Positions 8,021 through 15,919 of a DNA stretch of 28,221 nucleotides are shown one piece after another; position 1 is the stretch's first letter; each line of letters opens with the position of its first letter. A program made the position numbers and the translations under genes. Where the stretch lies: assembly GCA_047517485.1 (NCBI GenBank), contig JAKZSU010000175.1, forward strand, positions 1-28,221. Direction: 5' to 3'. Below the pieces are notes generated by a model that saw nothing but the letters and a program-made list of their open reading frames with translations, was not told where the DNA came from and did no database searches. Source of the stretch: JAKZSU01 sp047517485 (lineage in GTDB: Bacteria; Pseudomonadota; Alphaproteobacteria; UBA7887).

Positions 8021-8218
8021 ATGAATAATGAGGCATTGGTCGAGCGGCTGGAACGACTTCGTGACGAGCATGAAGTCCTAGACCAGCGAATCGGCGAGAT
8101 GAATTCGGAAGGTGTCTTTAACGACGTACATATCCTACGTTTGAAAAAGCAGAAATTGGCGATTAAGGATCGCATGGGCCAGTTGGAGAACGATCTGGTC
8201 CCTAACCTCATCGCCTGA
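8021..8218 (+). CDS. YdcH/DUF465 family small coiled-coil protein
   Basis: A 65-residue protein beginning MNNEALVERLERLRDEHEVLDQ. The spacing of Leu and charged residues predicts two antiparallel coiled-coil helices, and the LKKQKLAIKDRM block is characteristic of the YdcH/DUF465 family. No biochemical role is established to my knowledge. I choose ATG 8021 over an in-frame upstream start at 7997 because GAGAAGG at 8008-8014 is an ideal ribosome site for it. The gene has its own extended -10 promoter and is followed by a hairpin plus T-run, so it is probably monocistronic. Confidence 0.85.
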   Translation: MNNEALVERLERLRDEHEVLDQRIGEMNSEGVFNDVHILRLKKQKLAIKDRMGQLENDLVPNLIA

Positions 8219-8284
8219 CGACACAACGACGATCGATATCCTGGTGCGCACGGCGCGCCGGGCGTGAAGTTGTTTTCTTCCCTC

Positions 8285-8320
8285 GGCCCGCCCGAAAAGC
8301 CCGGTCGGGCCTTGTTTTTT
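8285..8320 (+). terminator. Rho-independent terminator between ydcH and purE
   Basis: A GC-rich hairpin (GGCCCG at 8285-8290 with CGGGCC at 8306-8311, or the alternative compact stem GCCC/GGGC around a GGTC loop) is followed by CTTG and six T residues at 8315-8320. It lies 67 bp past the ydcH stop and just before purE, so it could end ydcH transcription or act as a purE leader hairpin. Confidence 0.6.
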
Positions 8321-8351
8321 CATTGGTATCGGTCGCCAACGAGAGTCCGCA

Positions 8352-8852
8352 ATGAATCAATCCACACCGGTTGTTGGGGTGATCATGGGGTCCCAGTCGG
8401 ATTGGGAGACCATGTGCAATGCGACGGAAACGCTCGAAAAACTGGGGGTCGCGTTCGAGACCCGAATCGTCTCCGCCCATCGTACGCCGCAACGACTGTT
8501 CGACTATGCCGCGAACGCGCGCGGGCGCGGTCTCAAGGTGATCATCGCCGGCGCCGGCGGGGCCGCGCATTTGCCCGGGATGACCGCGTCGATGACGCCC
8601 TTGCCGGTGATCGGCGTGCCGATCCAAAGCAAGGCGTTGAGCGGCCTCGACAGTCTGTTGTCGATCGTCCAGATGCCGGCGGGCGTTCCCGTCGCCACGG
8701 TGGCGATCGGACGCGCCGGCGCGGTTAACGCGGGCCTCCTGGCGGCGGCGATCATCGCGCTCGAGGATACCGCCGTCGCCGAGGCGCTCGATACCTGGCG
8801 CGCGGCGCAAACCGCGGCGGTCGCCGACGCACCCAGCGACGACCCAACGTGA
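8352..8852 (+). CDS. purE: N5-carboxyaminoimidazole ribonucleotide mutase
   Basis: A 166-residue class I PurE, which converts N5-CAIR to CAIR in de novo purine synthesis. The family motifs are all present: GVIMGSQSDWETM at the N-terminus, RIVSAHRTPQRLFDY (about 38-52) and IAGAGGAAHLPGMTAS. Length is normal. ATG 8352 was chosen because the protein starts a few residues before the first beta strand, as usual. The stop overlaps the GTG start of purK by four bases, the standard coupled purEK arrangement; PurK supplies its substrate. Confidence 0.97.
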   Translation: MNQSTPVVGVIMGSQSDWETMCNATETLEKLGVAFETRIVSAHRTPQRLFDYAANARGRGLKVIIAGAGGAAHLPGMTASMTPLPVIGVPIQSKALSGLDSLLSIVQMPAGVPVATVAIGRAGAVNAGLLAAAIIALEDTAVAEALDTWRAAQTAAVADAPSDDPT

Positions 8853-9934
8853 CCACGGGCGCTATATCTCCCGGTGCCACCATCGGAATTCTTGGCGGTG
8901 GGCAACTTGGTCGGATGACCGCGCTCGCCGCCGCTCGGCTCGGCTATCGCTGCCATATCTATTGTCCCGAGACCGACAGTCCGGCGGCGCAGGTTGCCGA
9001 GGCGTCGACCGTTAGCGCCTATGACGACGAAGCGGCCCTGGTCGCTTTCGCCGCCGCCGTTGACGTGGTGACGCTGGAATTCGAGAACGTCCCGCTATTC
9101 GCGATCGAAACGATCGGCGCCGTGGTTCCGGTACGCCCGGGGGCGCGTGCGCTCGAGGTCGCCCAGGACCGGATCATCGAGAAGGATTTCCTCAATTCTC
9201 TCGGCATCGCGACCACCGACTATGGCGCTGCGTCGGGGCCCGCCGATGTCGCGCGCCATGTGACCGAACTCGGTCGGTCCTGCGTGCTCAAGACCACGCG
9301 TCTCGGCTACGACGGCAAGGGACAAGTGCGCATCGACGACGCCGTCGAGGCCGAAGCGGCGTGGGCGGCGATGCCCGGCGACCGCGGCATCGTCGAAGGC
9401 TTTGTCGATTTCAGCTGCGAGATCTCGGTCATCGTCGCGCGCTCGCCCGACGGCGCGACGGCGTCGTATGTTCCGGTCGAAAATCGCCACGTGAACCATA
9501 TTCTCGACACCACGGTCGCGCCGGCGCCGGTATCGCGCGATATTGCCGATATGGCGCGGGCGATCGCGGCGCGTGCCGCCGAAGGGCTCGAACTCGTCGG
9601 CCTGCTCGCGGTCGAGATGTTTGTTACCAAGGAGGGCCGGGTCCTGGTCAACGAAATCGCACCCCGGCCGCACAATTCAGGCCATTGGACGATCGACGCC
9701 TGTGCCACCAGTCAGTTCGAACAGGCGGTGCGCGCGGTTTGCGGGCTGCCGCTAGGCTCCCCCGAACGCCATTCCGATGCCGAAATGAAAAATTTGCTGG
9801 GAAATGCCGTCGACGATTGGCGCGAGTTGCTTGGCGATCCCGGCGTATGCCTACACCTTTACGGCAAGGCGGAGGCGCGACCAGGTCGCAAAATGGGTCA
9901 CGTCACGCGCCTGAAGCCGCGCCACGATCCCTGA
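8849..9934 (+). CDS. purK: 5-(carboxyamino)imidazole ribonucleotide synthase
   Basis: A 361-residue ATP-grasp ligase that makes N5-CAIR from AIR, bicarbonate and ATP. The opening GILGGGQLGRMTALAA is the PurK signature. The ATP-grasp segments CVLKTTRLGYDGKGQ and EGFVDFSCEISVIVAR follow. VNEIAPRPHNSGHWTIDAC near residue 270 is the conserved metal/ATP block. It starts with GTG overlapping purE. Its 3' end overlaps the convergent COQ9 gene by 32 bp. Confidence 0.97.
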   Translation: MTTGAISPGATIGILGGGQLGRMTALAAARLGYRCHIYCPETDSPAAQVAEASTVSAYDDEAALVAFAAAVDVVTLEFENVPLFAIETIGAVVPVRPGARALEVAQDRIIEKDFLNSLGIATTDYGAASGPADVARHVTELGRSCVLKTTRLGYDGKGQVRIDDAVEAEAAWAAMPGDRGIVEGFVDFSCEISVIVARSPDGATASYVPVENRHVNHILDTTVAPAPVSRDIADMARAIAARAAEGLELVGLLAVEMFVTKEGRVLVNEIAPRPHNSGHWTIDACATSQFEQAVRAVCGLPLGSPERHSDAEMKNLLGNAVDDWRELLGDPGVCLHLYGKAEARPGRKMGHVTRLKPRHDP

Positions 9935-10586
9935 ACCTTGTTCTTGAGCCCCATCTTGCGAGTGCTCGTTTGAATGGCGCGTCGAGCGCGGCGGCGGCCC
10001 GGTCGATGCGCCCGCGCACTTTCTGAATTTGCATGACGTTCTCGATGCGCCGGTCGAGGAAGGCCCAGCTGTCGGCATAGTCGTCCGAGCTGTCGTCGAG
10101 CCAATAGAGCAGGGTCGAGCTATAGACCGCCGCCAACAGGCCGCGCTTGGTGTACCAATTGAAGTCGGTCGCGGTATCGCCGGCGGCGCGCCACATCAGA
10201 TCGACCGTGCGACCGATTTGCATCGCCGCGGCGGCGGCATATTGCGGCGTCGTTTGCAGGCCGATCAAGTGCCGGATCGCGTCACGATGCGGCGCGTCTT
10301 GCTCGATGCGGACCCGCACCAGGGTGGCGATGCGGTCGCGGATGCGGAGATTTCCCAGACCCCGCGAATCAAGCCCTTCGAGCATTTGACGGTCCGCTTC
10401 GGCGGCGTAGTACGCGATCACCGCGCTAATCCCGCGCGGGAAGCAGCGCCGCGCCATGATCGGCTGGTATCCCGCATCCTTCGCCGCCGCCTCGACGGTG
10501 CGCCAGGTCCAGCCGTCGAACGGCACGCGGGCCAGCACGCCGGCCAAAATCACCGCCCGCGCGCGCACCGGCTCAGGCATCGTCAT
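9903..10586 (-). CDS. COQ9 family protein
   Basis: A 227-residue COQ9-family protein. In mitochondria and alphaproteobacteria COQ9 is a TetR-fold lipid-binding protein that supports ubiquinone biosynthesis. An N-terminal helix-turn-helix-like region (WTWRTVEAAAKDAGY) and the C-terminal signature around DFNWYTKRGLLAAVYSSTLLYWLDD (split here across the text) support the call; the last part ends in WAFLDRRIENVM. The start is ATG 10586 or 10580, overlapping the end of def by 14 bp, so the two are translationally coupled. The 3' end overlaps purK by 32 bp on the other strand. Confidence 0.9.
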   Translation of the reverse strand: MTMPEPVRARAVILAGVLARVPFDGWTWRTVEAAAKDAGYQPIMARRCFPRGISAVIAYYAAEADRQMLEGLDSRGLGNLRIRDRIATLVRVRIEQDAPHRDAIRHLIGLQTTPQYAAAAAMQIGRTVDLMWRAAGDTATDFNWYTKRGLLAAVYSSTLLYWLDDSSDDYADSWAFLDRRIENVMQIQKVRGRIDRAAAALDAPFKRALARWGSRTRFRDRGAASGA

Positions 10587-11136
10587 CGACCGCCGGCGGC
10601 GACAACGACGCCGCGAGCCGCGGATTGTTGCGGACCTCCGAGACGAAATGCAGGGTCGAGAGATCGGTCATTCGCATCGGGTAGAGAACGCCGTCGAGAT
10701 GGTCGCATTCGTGCTGCACCACACGGGCGTGAAAGCCATCGACCTCGCGTTCGATGGTCGCGCCGTCGGGCGATTGCGCCCGATAGTGGATCCGCGCCGG
10801 GCGCGGCACCGCGCCGCGCAGTCCCGGCAGCGACAGGCACCCCTCCCAATCGTCGGCGAGGTCGGTGCCGATGGGCTCGATCACCGGGTTGATCAGCGTC
10901 ATCCGTGGCACCAGTTCCTCATTCTCGCTGGCGCGCAAGGGTGCCACCTCGAATACCACCACGCGCAGGCCCACATGCACCTGCGGCGCGGCGAGCCCGG
11001 CGCCGCCGATATCGTCCAGGGTCTCGTTCATATCGGCGATCAGGCGGTCGATCTCCGGTGCCGTCGGATCGTCGATTTCCACCGCGCGCTGCTCGAGCAC
11101 CGGGTGTCCCATACGGGCGATTTTGAGGATAGACAT
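10573..11136 (-). CDS. def: Peptide deformylase
   Basis: A 187-residue Fe2+ peptide deformylase that removes the formyl group from nascent proteins. All three active-site motifs are intact: GGAGLAAPQ (about 44-52), EGCLS (about 98-102, Cys metal ligand) and HECDH (about 142-146, the two His ligands and the catalytic Glu). I take the start at ATG 11136 (MSILKIARMGHPVL), the normal N-terminus of the family; an in-frame GTG at 11160 would add eight residues. It is followed by overlapping COQ9. No fmt is adjacent, unlike the common def-fmt arrangement, so this may be a second deformylase copy. Confidence 0.95.
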   Translation of the reverse strand: MSILKIARMGHPVLEQRAVEIDDPTAPEIDRLIADMNETLDDIGGAGLAAPQVHVGLRVVVFEVAPLRASENEELVPRMTLINPVIEPIGTDLADDWEGCLSLPGLRGAVPRPARIHYRAQSPDGATIEREVDGFHARVVQHECDHLDGVLYPMRMTDLSTLHFVSEVRNNPRLAASLSPPAVDDDA

Positions 11137-11185
11137 GGCGGGCACTATGATGCGCTCCACGTCGGCGGTAAAGCGGGAGAAAGCG

Positions 11186-11521
11186 ATGTACGCGGTTATC
11201 TTCGAATTTCGGGTGCGGCCAGGGCGCCAGGACGACTATTTCAAGTGGGCCGAGAAATTGAGCGATCAGGTCCAGGCGATCGACGGATTCCTCGGCATCG
11301 AGCGGTTCGAAAGCCGGTCGACCGCGGAAAAATTCGTCTCGCTGTCGTTTTTCCGTGATGCCGAGGCGGTCGCGGCGTGGCGCGACAATCCGACCCACGG
11401 CCAGGCTCAGGCCGCGGGCAAAACCGGGATATTCTCCGAATTTCGTCTCCGCGTGGCGGAAGTGAAGCGCGAAATCACCCTCGACGACGACGGCAATCGC
11501 ACGGCGCGCGATCTCGAGTAA
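11186..11521 (+). CDS. Antibiotic biosynthesis monooxygenase (ABM) fold protein
   Basis: A 111-residue small alpha+beta-barrel protein. The start YAVIFEFRVRPGRQDDYFKWAEKL, with the later GFLGIERF and VSLSFFRDAEAVAAW, is the pattern of the ABM/dimeric ferredoxin-like family, which includes quinol monooxygenases and haem-degrading enzymes. The specific activity cannot be told. I choose ATG 11186, since the frame upstream runs antisense through def and MYAVIFEF is the natural first beta strand. It is divergent from def with a 49-bp gap and is followed by rpsU 103 bp later. Confidence 0.82.
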   Translation: MYAVIFEFRVRPGRQDDYFKWAEKLSDQVQAIDGFLGIERFESRSTAEKFVSLSFFRDAEAVAAWRDNPTHGQAQAAGKTGIFSEFRLRVAEVKREITLDDDGNRTARDLE

Positions 11522-11624
11522 TAGTCGGCATAGGGCGGTTGCCCTTCACAAACAGAGACCTATGTGATATTACCGCGCGCTCGTTCGAGCATGGACCACA
11601 CTGAGATTTGGGAGCTACGACGTT

Positions 11625-11825
11625 TTGCAGGTACTCGTTCGCGATAACAATGTCGATCAGGCGCTGCGCGCTCTGAAAAAGAAAATGCAGCGTGAAGGCA
11701 TTTTTCGTGAGATGAAAATGCGTCGTGCGTTCGAAAAACCCTCGGAAAAGCGTGCTCGCGAGAAGGCGGAAGCGATCCGCCGGGCGCGGAAATTGGTGCG
11801 CAAAAGGGCCCAACGCGACGAATAG
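11625..11825 (+). CDS. rpsU: 30S ribosomal protein S21
   Basis: A 66-residue basic protein: MQVLVRDNNVDQALRALKKK then REMKMRRAFEKPSEKRAREK. This is bacterial S21, which binds the 30S platform and helps mRNA binding. The start codon is TTG at 11625, with GGGAG about 9 nt upstream; no ATG fits. The leader contains a perfect GCTCG-TT-CGAGC dyad (11579-11590) that might fold in the 5' UTR. A possible weak promoter (TTGCCC 11539-11544, TATGTG 11561-11566) lies upstream. A strong terminator follows, so transcription likely ends here. Confidence 0.96.
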   Translation: MQVLVRDNNVDQALRALKKKMQREGIFREMKMRRAFEKPSEKRAREKAEAIRRARKLVRKRAQRDE

Positions 11826-11848
11826 ACCACCGCGAACGTCGGAAAAGT

Positions 11849-11888
11849 AAAACCGCCGTCCCTGAGAAGGGTTGGCGGTTTTCTTTTG
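11849..11888 (+). terminator. Rho-independent terminator after rpsU, probably bidirectional
   Basis: A perfect nine-base stem AAAACCGCC (11849-11857) and GGCGGTTTT (11874-11882), with an inner CCCT/AGGG stem, is followed by CTTTTG. The A-rich 5' side makes it also usable from the opposite strand, where the SDR operon ends at 11889. Confidence 0.88.
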
Positions 11889-12665
11889 TTACCCGTGGCG
11901 CGCGGCTACCCCGCCGTCGATCGAGTAGATCACGCCGGATATGTAGGACGCGCGATCGGACGCCAGGAAGGTCACCAGGTCGCCCACTTCGCCGGCTTTC
12001 GCGGCACGACCCAGCGGCAGGCTTTTGGTCAGCTCGGGCCAGCGGTCGGCATCGCCGAGTTCCGACTCGGCACGGGTGCGCATCAAGGTCACCATCCGGC
12101 CGGTCTCGACCAGGCCCGGATTGACCCCGACCACGCGCACCCCATTGTCGAGACTGGCCGACCCCAACGCGCGGGTGAACGCCATCAATCCGGCGTTGCC
12201 GGTGGTGCCGGCGATGTAATTGGCGTTGTACGCCTCGCCGGCGAGGCCGATCACATTGACGATTACGCCGCTGCCCCGCGACGCCATCGCCGCATGGACG
12301 GTGCGGCAAATATTGATATAGCCGAACACCTTGAGATCCCACGCCTCGCGCCAGCGCGCCTCGTCGATCATCGCGACGCTGCCGCCGGGGATCGCGCCGG
12401 CATTATTGACCATAATGTCGAAATCGCCGACCCGGCCCAGCAAGTCCTGTTGCGCCTCGCTCTGCGACAAATCGAGCGCATGCGTGGTCACCGAAACCTG
12501 ATGGCCGCGCATGATCTGGTCGCTGGCTTCGCCGAGCGCCTCCTCGCCGCGTGCCGCGAGATGCAAATGACAGCCCTCGGCCGCGAGACTTTTCGCCGCC
12601 GCCAGCCCAATCCCCTTCGACCCCCCGGTCACCAGCGCCGTGCGTCCCGCCAAGTTTAGATCCAC
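11889..12665 (-). CDS. Short-chain dehydrogenase/reductase with a non-canonical active site
   Basis: A 258-residue classical-length SDR. The cofactor motif TGGSKGIG (13-20), the NNAG motif (87-90) and the C-terminal SGVIYSIDGG are intact, so it should bind NAD(P). The catalytic segment is NYIAGTTGNAGLMAF: Tyr150 is kept, but position 154, normally Lys (YxxxK), is Thr. The usual Ser about 13 residues before Tyr also seems missing (IVNVIGLAGE instead of NISS). It is the last gene of the leftward adh-gnd-gntK operon, 12 bp after gntK. It could be a sugar-acid or hydroxyacid dehydrogenase with altered chemistry, or a non-catalytic member. Confidence 0.88.
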   Translation of the reverse strand: MDLNLAGRTALVTGGSKGIGLAAAKSLAAEGCHLHLAARGEEALGEASDQIMRGHQVSVTTHALDLSQSEAQQDLLGRVGDFDIMVNNAGAIPGGSVAMIDEARWREAWDLKVFGYINICRTVHAAMASRGSGVIVNVIGLAGEAYNANYIAGTTGNAGLMAFTRALGSASLDNGVRVVGVNPGLVETGRMVTLMRTRAESELGDADRWPELTKSLPLGRAAKAGEVGDLVTFLASDRASYISGVIYSIDGGVAARHG

Positions 12666-12677
12666 GTCCTGTCCTCC

Positions 12678-13214
12678 CTATAAGCCTGTCTTTGCGTTTC
12701 GATGCTGCCTCAATCGGTCGAGAATACCAGTCGAAATATCGCATGGCGCCGGCCCGATATCGATGGTCAGGGCATCGTCGGGCGCTTCGAGCGCGGCGAC
12801 CTGGCTGGCGAGCAGGTCGGCCGGCATATAGTGGTTCTTGCGCGCCGCCAGGCGTTCGCGGATCAGCGACTCGGGGCCGGTCAGGTGGACCAGCACAACG
12901 CCCCGTCGATCACCGATCAGCACGTTGCGATAGCGTTGCTTGAGCGCCGAGCAGGCCAGCACCGTCCGCTGTCCGGTCGCCAGCCAGCGATCGATATCCG
13001 CCGCCATGCCGGCGAGCCATGGCGCGCGATCGGCATCGTCGAGCGGCGTGCCGTTCTCCATCTTGGCGACGTTTTCCGCGCTGTGATAGTCATCGCCCTC
13101 GGCATACGCCGCGTCGAGCGCGTCCGCCAGCAAGCGCCCGACGGTGGTTTTGCCCGACCCCGCGACCCCCATCACGATGATTACCGTCGGACCGGCGCGA
13201 TCAGCCGCCATCAC
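12678..13214 (-). CDS. gntK: Gluconokinase
   Basis: A 178-residue P-loop kinase that phosphorylates gluconate to 6-phosphogluconate. GVAGSGKTTVG (about 16-26) is the P-loop. EGDDYHSAENVAKMENGTPLDD with DRAPWL is the GntK substrate-site signature, and ACSALKQRYRNVL matches too. Length is typical of the thermoresistant GntK family. It overlaps the 3' end of gnd by 14 bp. Its product is exactly the substrate of the upstream enzyme, so together they oxidise gluconate to ribulose 5-phosphate. Confidence 0.95.
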   Translation of the reverse strand: MMAADRAGPTVIIVMGVAGSGKTTVGRLLADALDAAYAEGDDYHSAENVAKMENGTPLDDADRAPWLAGMAADIDRWLATGQRTVLACSALKQRYRNVLIGDRRGVVLVHLTGPESLIRERLAARKNHYMPADLLASQVAALEAPDDALTIDIGPAPCDISTGILDRLRQHRNAKTGL

Positions 13215-14625
13215 CCGCCGTCCAATCGGTGTGAAAGTCGCCGTCGCGGTCGGTCCGCTGATAGGTGTGGGCGCCGAAGTAGTCGCGCTGCGCCTGCACC
13301 AGGCTGGTCCACAGCGCCGGCGTTCGATAGCTGTCGTGCGAGGCGAGCGCCGCGGATAGCGCGGGGACCGGAATTCCCGCCGACACCGCGGACGCGACGG
13401 TGCGCCGCCAACCGGCCTCGGTCTCGGCGAGAATTTCCGCCAATCCAGGCGCCGCGCTCAATAGCGCCAAGTCGGGCGCGTCGCGATACGCCGCCGCGAT
13501 ATCCTCGAGCAGGCGGGCGCGCACGATACAGCCGCCGCGCCACACCGCGGCCACCGCGGCGAGATCGAGGTCCCAGTGATGTTCGGCCGACGCCGCCTTG
13601 AGCAATCGGAAGCCTTCGGCATAGGCGATCACACTGGTCGCCCGCAGCGCCGCGCCCATTTCCTCCACCGCCGCCTGGCGGCGGTCGCCATTATAAGAGT
13701 CGACCGAGGTTGGTGATGCCAGCCGCGCTTCATGTCGCGCTTCGCCGTCGGCCGAGAGACAGCGCGCCAGATAGCCGGCGATCAATGTCGGGGCCGGGAC
13801 GTCGAGCGCCAGCGCCGCCTCGCCGGTCCAGCGGCCGGTGCCCTTATGGCCGGCGCGATCGGCGATCATCGTCACCAACGCCCTGCCGGTCTCGGCATCG
13901 CGGGTGGCAAGAATATTGGCGGTGATCTCGATCAGATACGAGCCTAGCGGCCCGTCCGCCCAAATCGAGAACGTATTAGCCGCCGCTTCGGCATCGAAGC
14001 GGAACAGGTCGCGCATCATCACCCAGATCTCGCCAATCGCCTGCATCACGGCATATTCGATGCCGTTATGCACCATCTTGACGAAATGGCCGGCGCCGCC
14101 GGGCCCGAACCAGGCACAACAGGGATCGCCGCCGACGTCCGCGGCGATGGCGCGCAACACCGGAGCGACCACGTCGTAGGCCGTGCGGTCGCCGCCGACC
14201 ATGATCGCCGGGCCATGGCGCGCACCCTCCTCGCCGCCCGAAATACCGGCGCCGAGAAACAGCAGCCCGTCGTCGGCCAGGGTCTCGGCGCGGCGCGCGG
14301 TGTCGGCGTAATGCGCATTGCCGCCGTCGATTATCAGATCACCGGGTTCCAAATGCGGGCGCAACGCATCGATCTGATCGTCGACGGCACGCCCCGCCTT
14401 GACCATCAGCAGGATCGCCCGCGGGTGTTCCAGCGCCGCCGCCAAATCCCCCGGCGTCGCGCAGCCGATGATCGCGCGCGCTTGCGCGTCCGGGCTCGCA
14501 ATAAAATCGTCGAGGCGCGACCGCGTCCGGTTATGCACCGCCACCGACGTGCCGTGATCGGCGATGTTGAGCACCAGATTGCGGCCCATCACCCCCAATC
14601 CGATGACGCCGATTTGGCCGTGCAT
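13201..14625 (-). CDS. gnd: 6-phosphogluconate dehydrogenase, decarboxylating
   Basis: A 474-residue long-form homodimeric enzyme that converts 6-phosphogluconate to ribulose 5-phosphate plus CO2 with NADP+. The Rossmann motif GVIGLGVMGRNL (about 6-17) is followed by HNRT, which fits NADP preference. GISGGEEGARHGPAIMVGG and KMVHNGIEYAVMQAIGE carry the substrate-binding residues and the catalytic Lys and Glu. The C-terminal tail HTDWT is present. It lies 5 bp after the iron alcohol dehydrogenase and overlaps gntK by 14 bp. Confidence 0.96.
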   Translation of the reverse strand: MHGQIGVIGLGVMGRNLVLNIADHGTSVAVHNRTRSRLDDFIASPDAQARAIIGCATPGDLAAALEHPRAILLMVKAGRAVDDQIDALRPHLEPGDLIIDGGNAHYADTARRAETLADDGLLFLGAGISGGEEGARHGPAIMVGGDRTAYDVVAPVLRAIAADVGGDPCCAWFGPGGAGHFVKMVHNGIEYAVMQAIGEIWVMMRDLFRFDAEAAANTFSIWADGPLGSYLIEITANILATRDAETGRALVTMIADRAGHKGTGRWTGEAALALDVPAPTLIAGYLARCLSADGEARHEARLASPTSVDSYNGDRRQAAVEEMGAALRATSVIAYAEGFRLLKAASAEHHWDLDLAAVAAVWRGGCIVRARLLEDIAAAYRDAPDLALLSAAPGLAEILAETEAGWRRTVASAVSAGIPVPALSAALASHDSYRTPALWTSLVQAQRDYFGAHTYQRTDRDGDFHTDWTAGDGG

Positions 14626-14630
14626 GGTGT

Positions 14631-15800
14631 CTACGCCCAGGCTTCCTTGTACAGATCGACGATCTGGTCCGGTGTCGGCACCCGCGGATTATTGCCCGGC
14701 GAGCCCGAATCGAGCGCTTGCTGCGCCATCGTCGGCAGCAGGTTGAAATATTTCTCCTCGTCGATGCCATAGCCCTTCGGTGTCGGCACCTCGAGCTCCT
14801 CATTGAGGGTGCGCAACTCGGTGATCAGCGCCGCTACCGCCGCCTGATTTCCCACCTCGGCGTCGGCGATCCCCATGGCACGCGCGCAGTCGCCATAACG
14901 GTCGAGCGCGTCGGGCGCGGAAAACGCGGTGATCGCCGGCAGCAGCATCGCGTTCGACAGACCGTGCGGCACATGGAAATGGGCGCCGATCGGCCGGCTC
15001 ATACCATGCACCAGACAGACCGAGGCGTTGGAAAACGCCATGCCGCCCTGCATCGCCGCCAGCATCATCGCCTCGCGCGCCGAGTGATTGTCGGGCTCGC
15101 GGCAGGCGGTGCGAATATTGTTCGACACCAATTGCACGCACGACAGCGCCATCGCGTCCGAATACGGGTTCTGCTTCTTGCTGACATAGGCCTCGATCGC
15201 ATGGGTCAGCGTGTCGATACCGGTATCCGCGGTCAGCCGCAACGGCATGGTCAGGGTCAACATGTAGTCGACCAGCGCGCACGTCGGCACATAGCCGAGC
15301 CCCGCGCACAGCATCTTCTCATCGGTTTCGGTATCGGTGATCACGGTAAACCGGGTGACCTCGGAGCCGGTGCCGGCGGTGGTCGGGATCGCGATCAAGG
15401 GATAATCGGTCCTATCGACCTGCGTCGGCACTTTATAGTCGCGCATGATACCGCTGTGGGTCGCCAGCACGCCCATGGCCTTCGCGGTGTCCATCGGGCT
15501 GCCGCCGCCGAGCGCGATCATGCTGTCGAAGTCGCCGTCGTTGAGCAGCGCCGCGCCGACATCGATGACCTCGGTGGTCGGGTCCGGCACGGTGTCGGAA
15601 AACGCCTGCCAAGTGATCCCGGCGTCGTCCAGAACGTCGGTGATGCCGGCCAACATCCCGCTATCACGCATAAATCCGTCGGTGACGATCAGCGGTCGGC
15701 TAACACCGATCTTGCCCATAACGTCGGCGATCTGGCCGCTGGCGCCGCCGCCGATCATCATCAGGCGCGGTTGGGTGATCATGGCGGGTGCGGTGGTCAT
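14631..15800 (-). CDS. Iron-containing alcohol dehydrogenase
   Basis: A 389-residue group III (Fe-dependent) alcohol dehydrogenase. ALGGGSPMDTAKAMG is the NAD-binding loop. The four metal ligands are intact: Asp and His in DTLTHAIEAY, and the two His 14 residues apart in HGMSRPIGAHFHVPH. I choose ATG 15800, preceded by GAGGAGAAG, an excellent ribosome site; the frame extends further upstream without one. It is the first gene of the leftward adh-gnd-gntK-SDR operon, so it may act on a sugar-derived alcohol or aldehyde; substrate is not visible in the sequence. Confidence 0.92.
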   Translation of the reverse strand: MTTAPAMITQPRLMMIGGGASGQIADVMGKIGVSRPLIVTDGFMRDSGMLAGITDVLDDAGITWQAFSDTVPDPTTEVIDVGAALLNDGDFDSMIALGGGSPMDTAKAMGVLATHSGIMRDYKVPTQVDRTDYPLIAIPTTAGTGSEVTRFTVITDTETDEKMLCAGLGYVPTCALVDYMLTLTMPLRLTADTGIDTLTHAIEAYVSKKQNPYSDAMALSCVQLVSNNIRTACREPDNHSAREAMMLAAMQGGMAFSNASVCLVHGMSRPIGAHFHVPHGLSNAMLLPAITAFSAPDALDRYGDCARAMGIADAEVGNQAAVAALITELRTLNEELEVPTPKGYGIDEEKYFNLLPTMAQQALDSGSPGNNPRVPTPDQIVDLYKEAWA

Positions 15801-15831
15801 GGGGCTTCTCCTCGCGGGGTTTCGAATGCGG

Positions 15832-15858
15832 AGTATACGAGCATTTACCGCCAATCAA
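15832..15858 (-). promoter_or_regulatory. Candidate promoter of the adh-gnd-gntK-SDR operon
   Basis: Read on the minus strand, TTGATT (15853-15858) and TATACT (15832-15837) form a -35/-10 pair with a 15-bp spacer, which is short. The -35 lies inside the palindrome at 15847-15870, so a bound repressor would block it. Confidence 0.4.
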
Positions 15859-15870
15859 GCGCTTGGCGGT
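15847..15870. promoter_or_regulatory. Double palindrome, candidate operator between divergent operons
   Basis: ACCGCCAA (15847-15854) and TTGGCGGT (15863-15870) form a perfect inverted repeat. Inside it, CAAGCGCTTG (15856-15865) is itself a perfect 10-bp palindrome whose centre is shifted by 2 bp. The AAGCGCTT core with central CG resembles operators of LacI-family regulators. It sits in the 119-bp divergent region of two metabolic operons. No regulator gene is in the window, so the binding protein is unknown. Confidence 0.5.
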
Positions 15871-15919
15871 ATCGGTCACCGTCGAATACCGCCATAATCG
15901 CGGCCCACGGGAGGACTCG

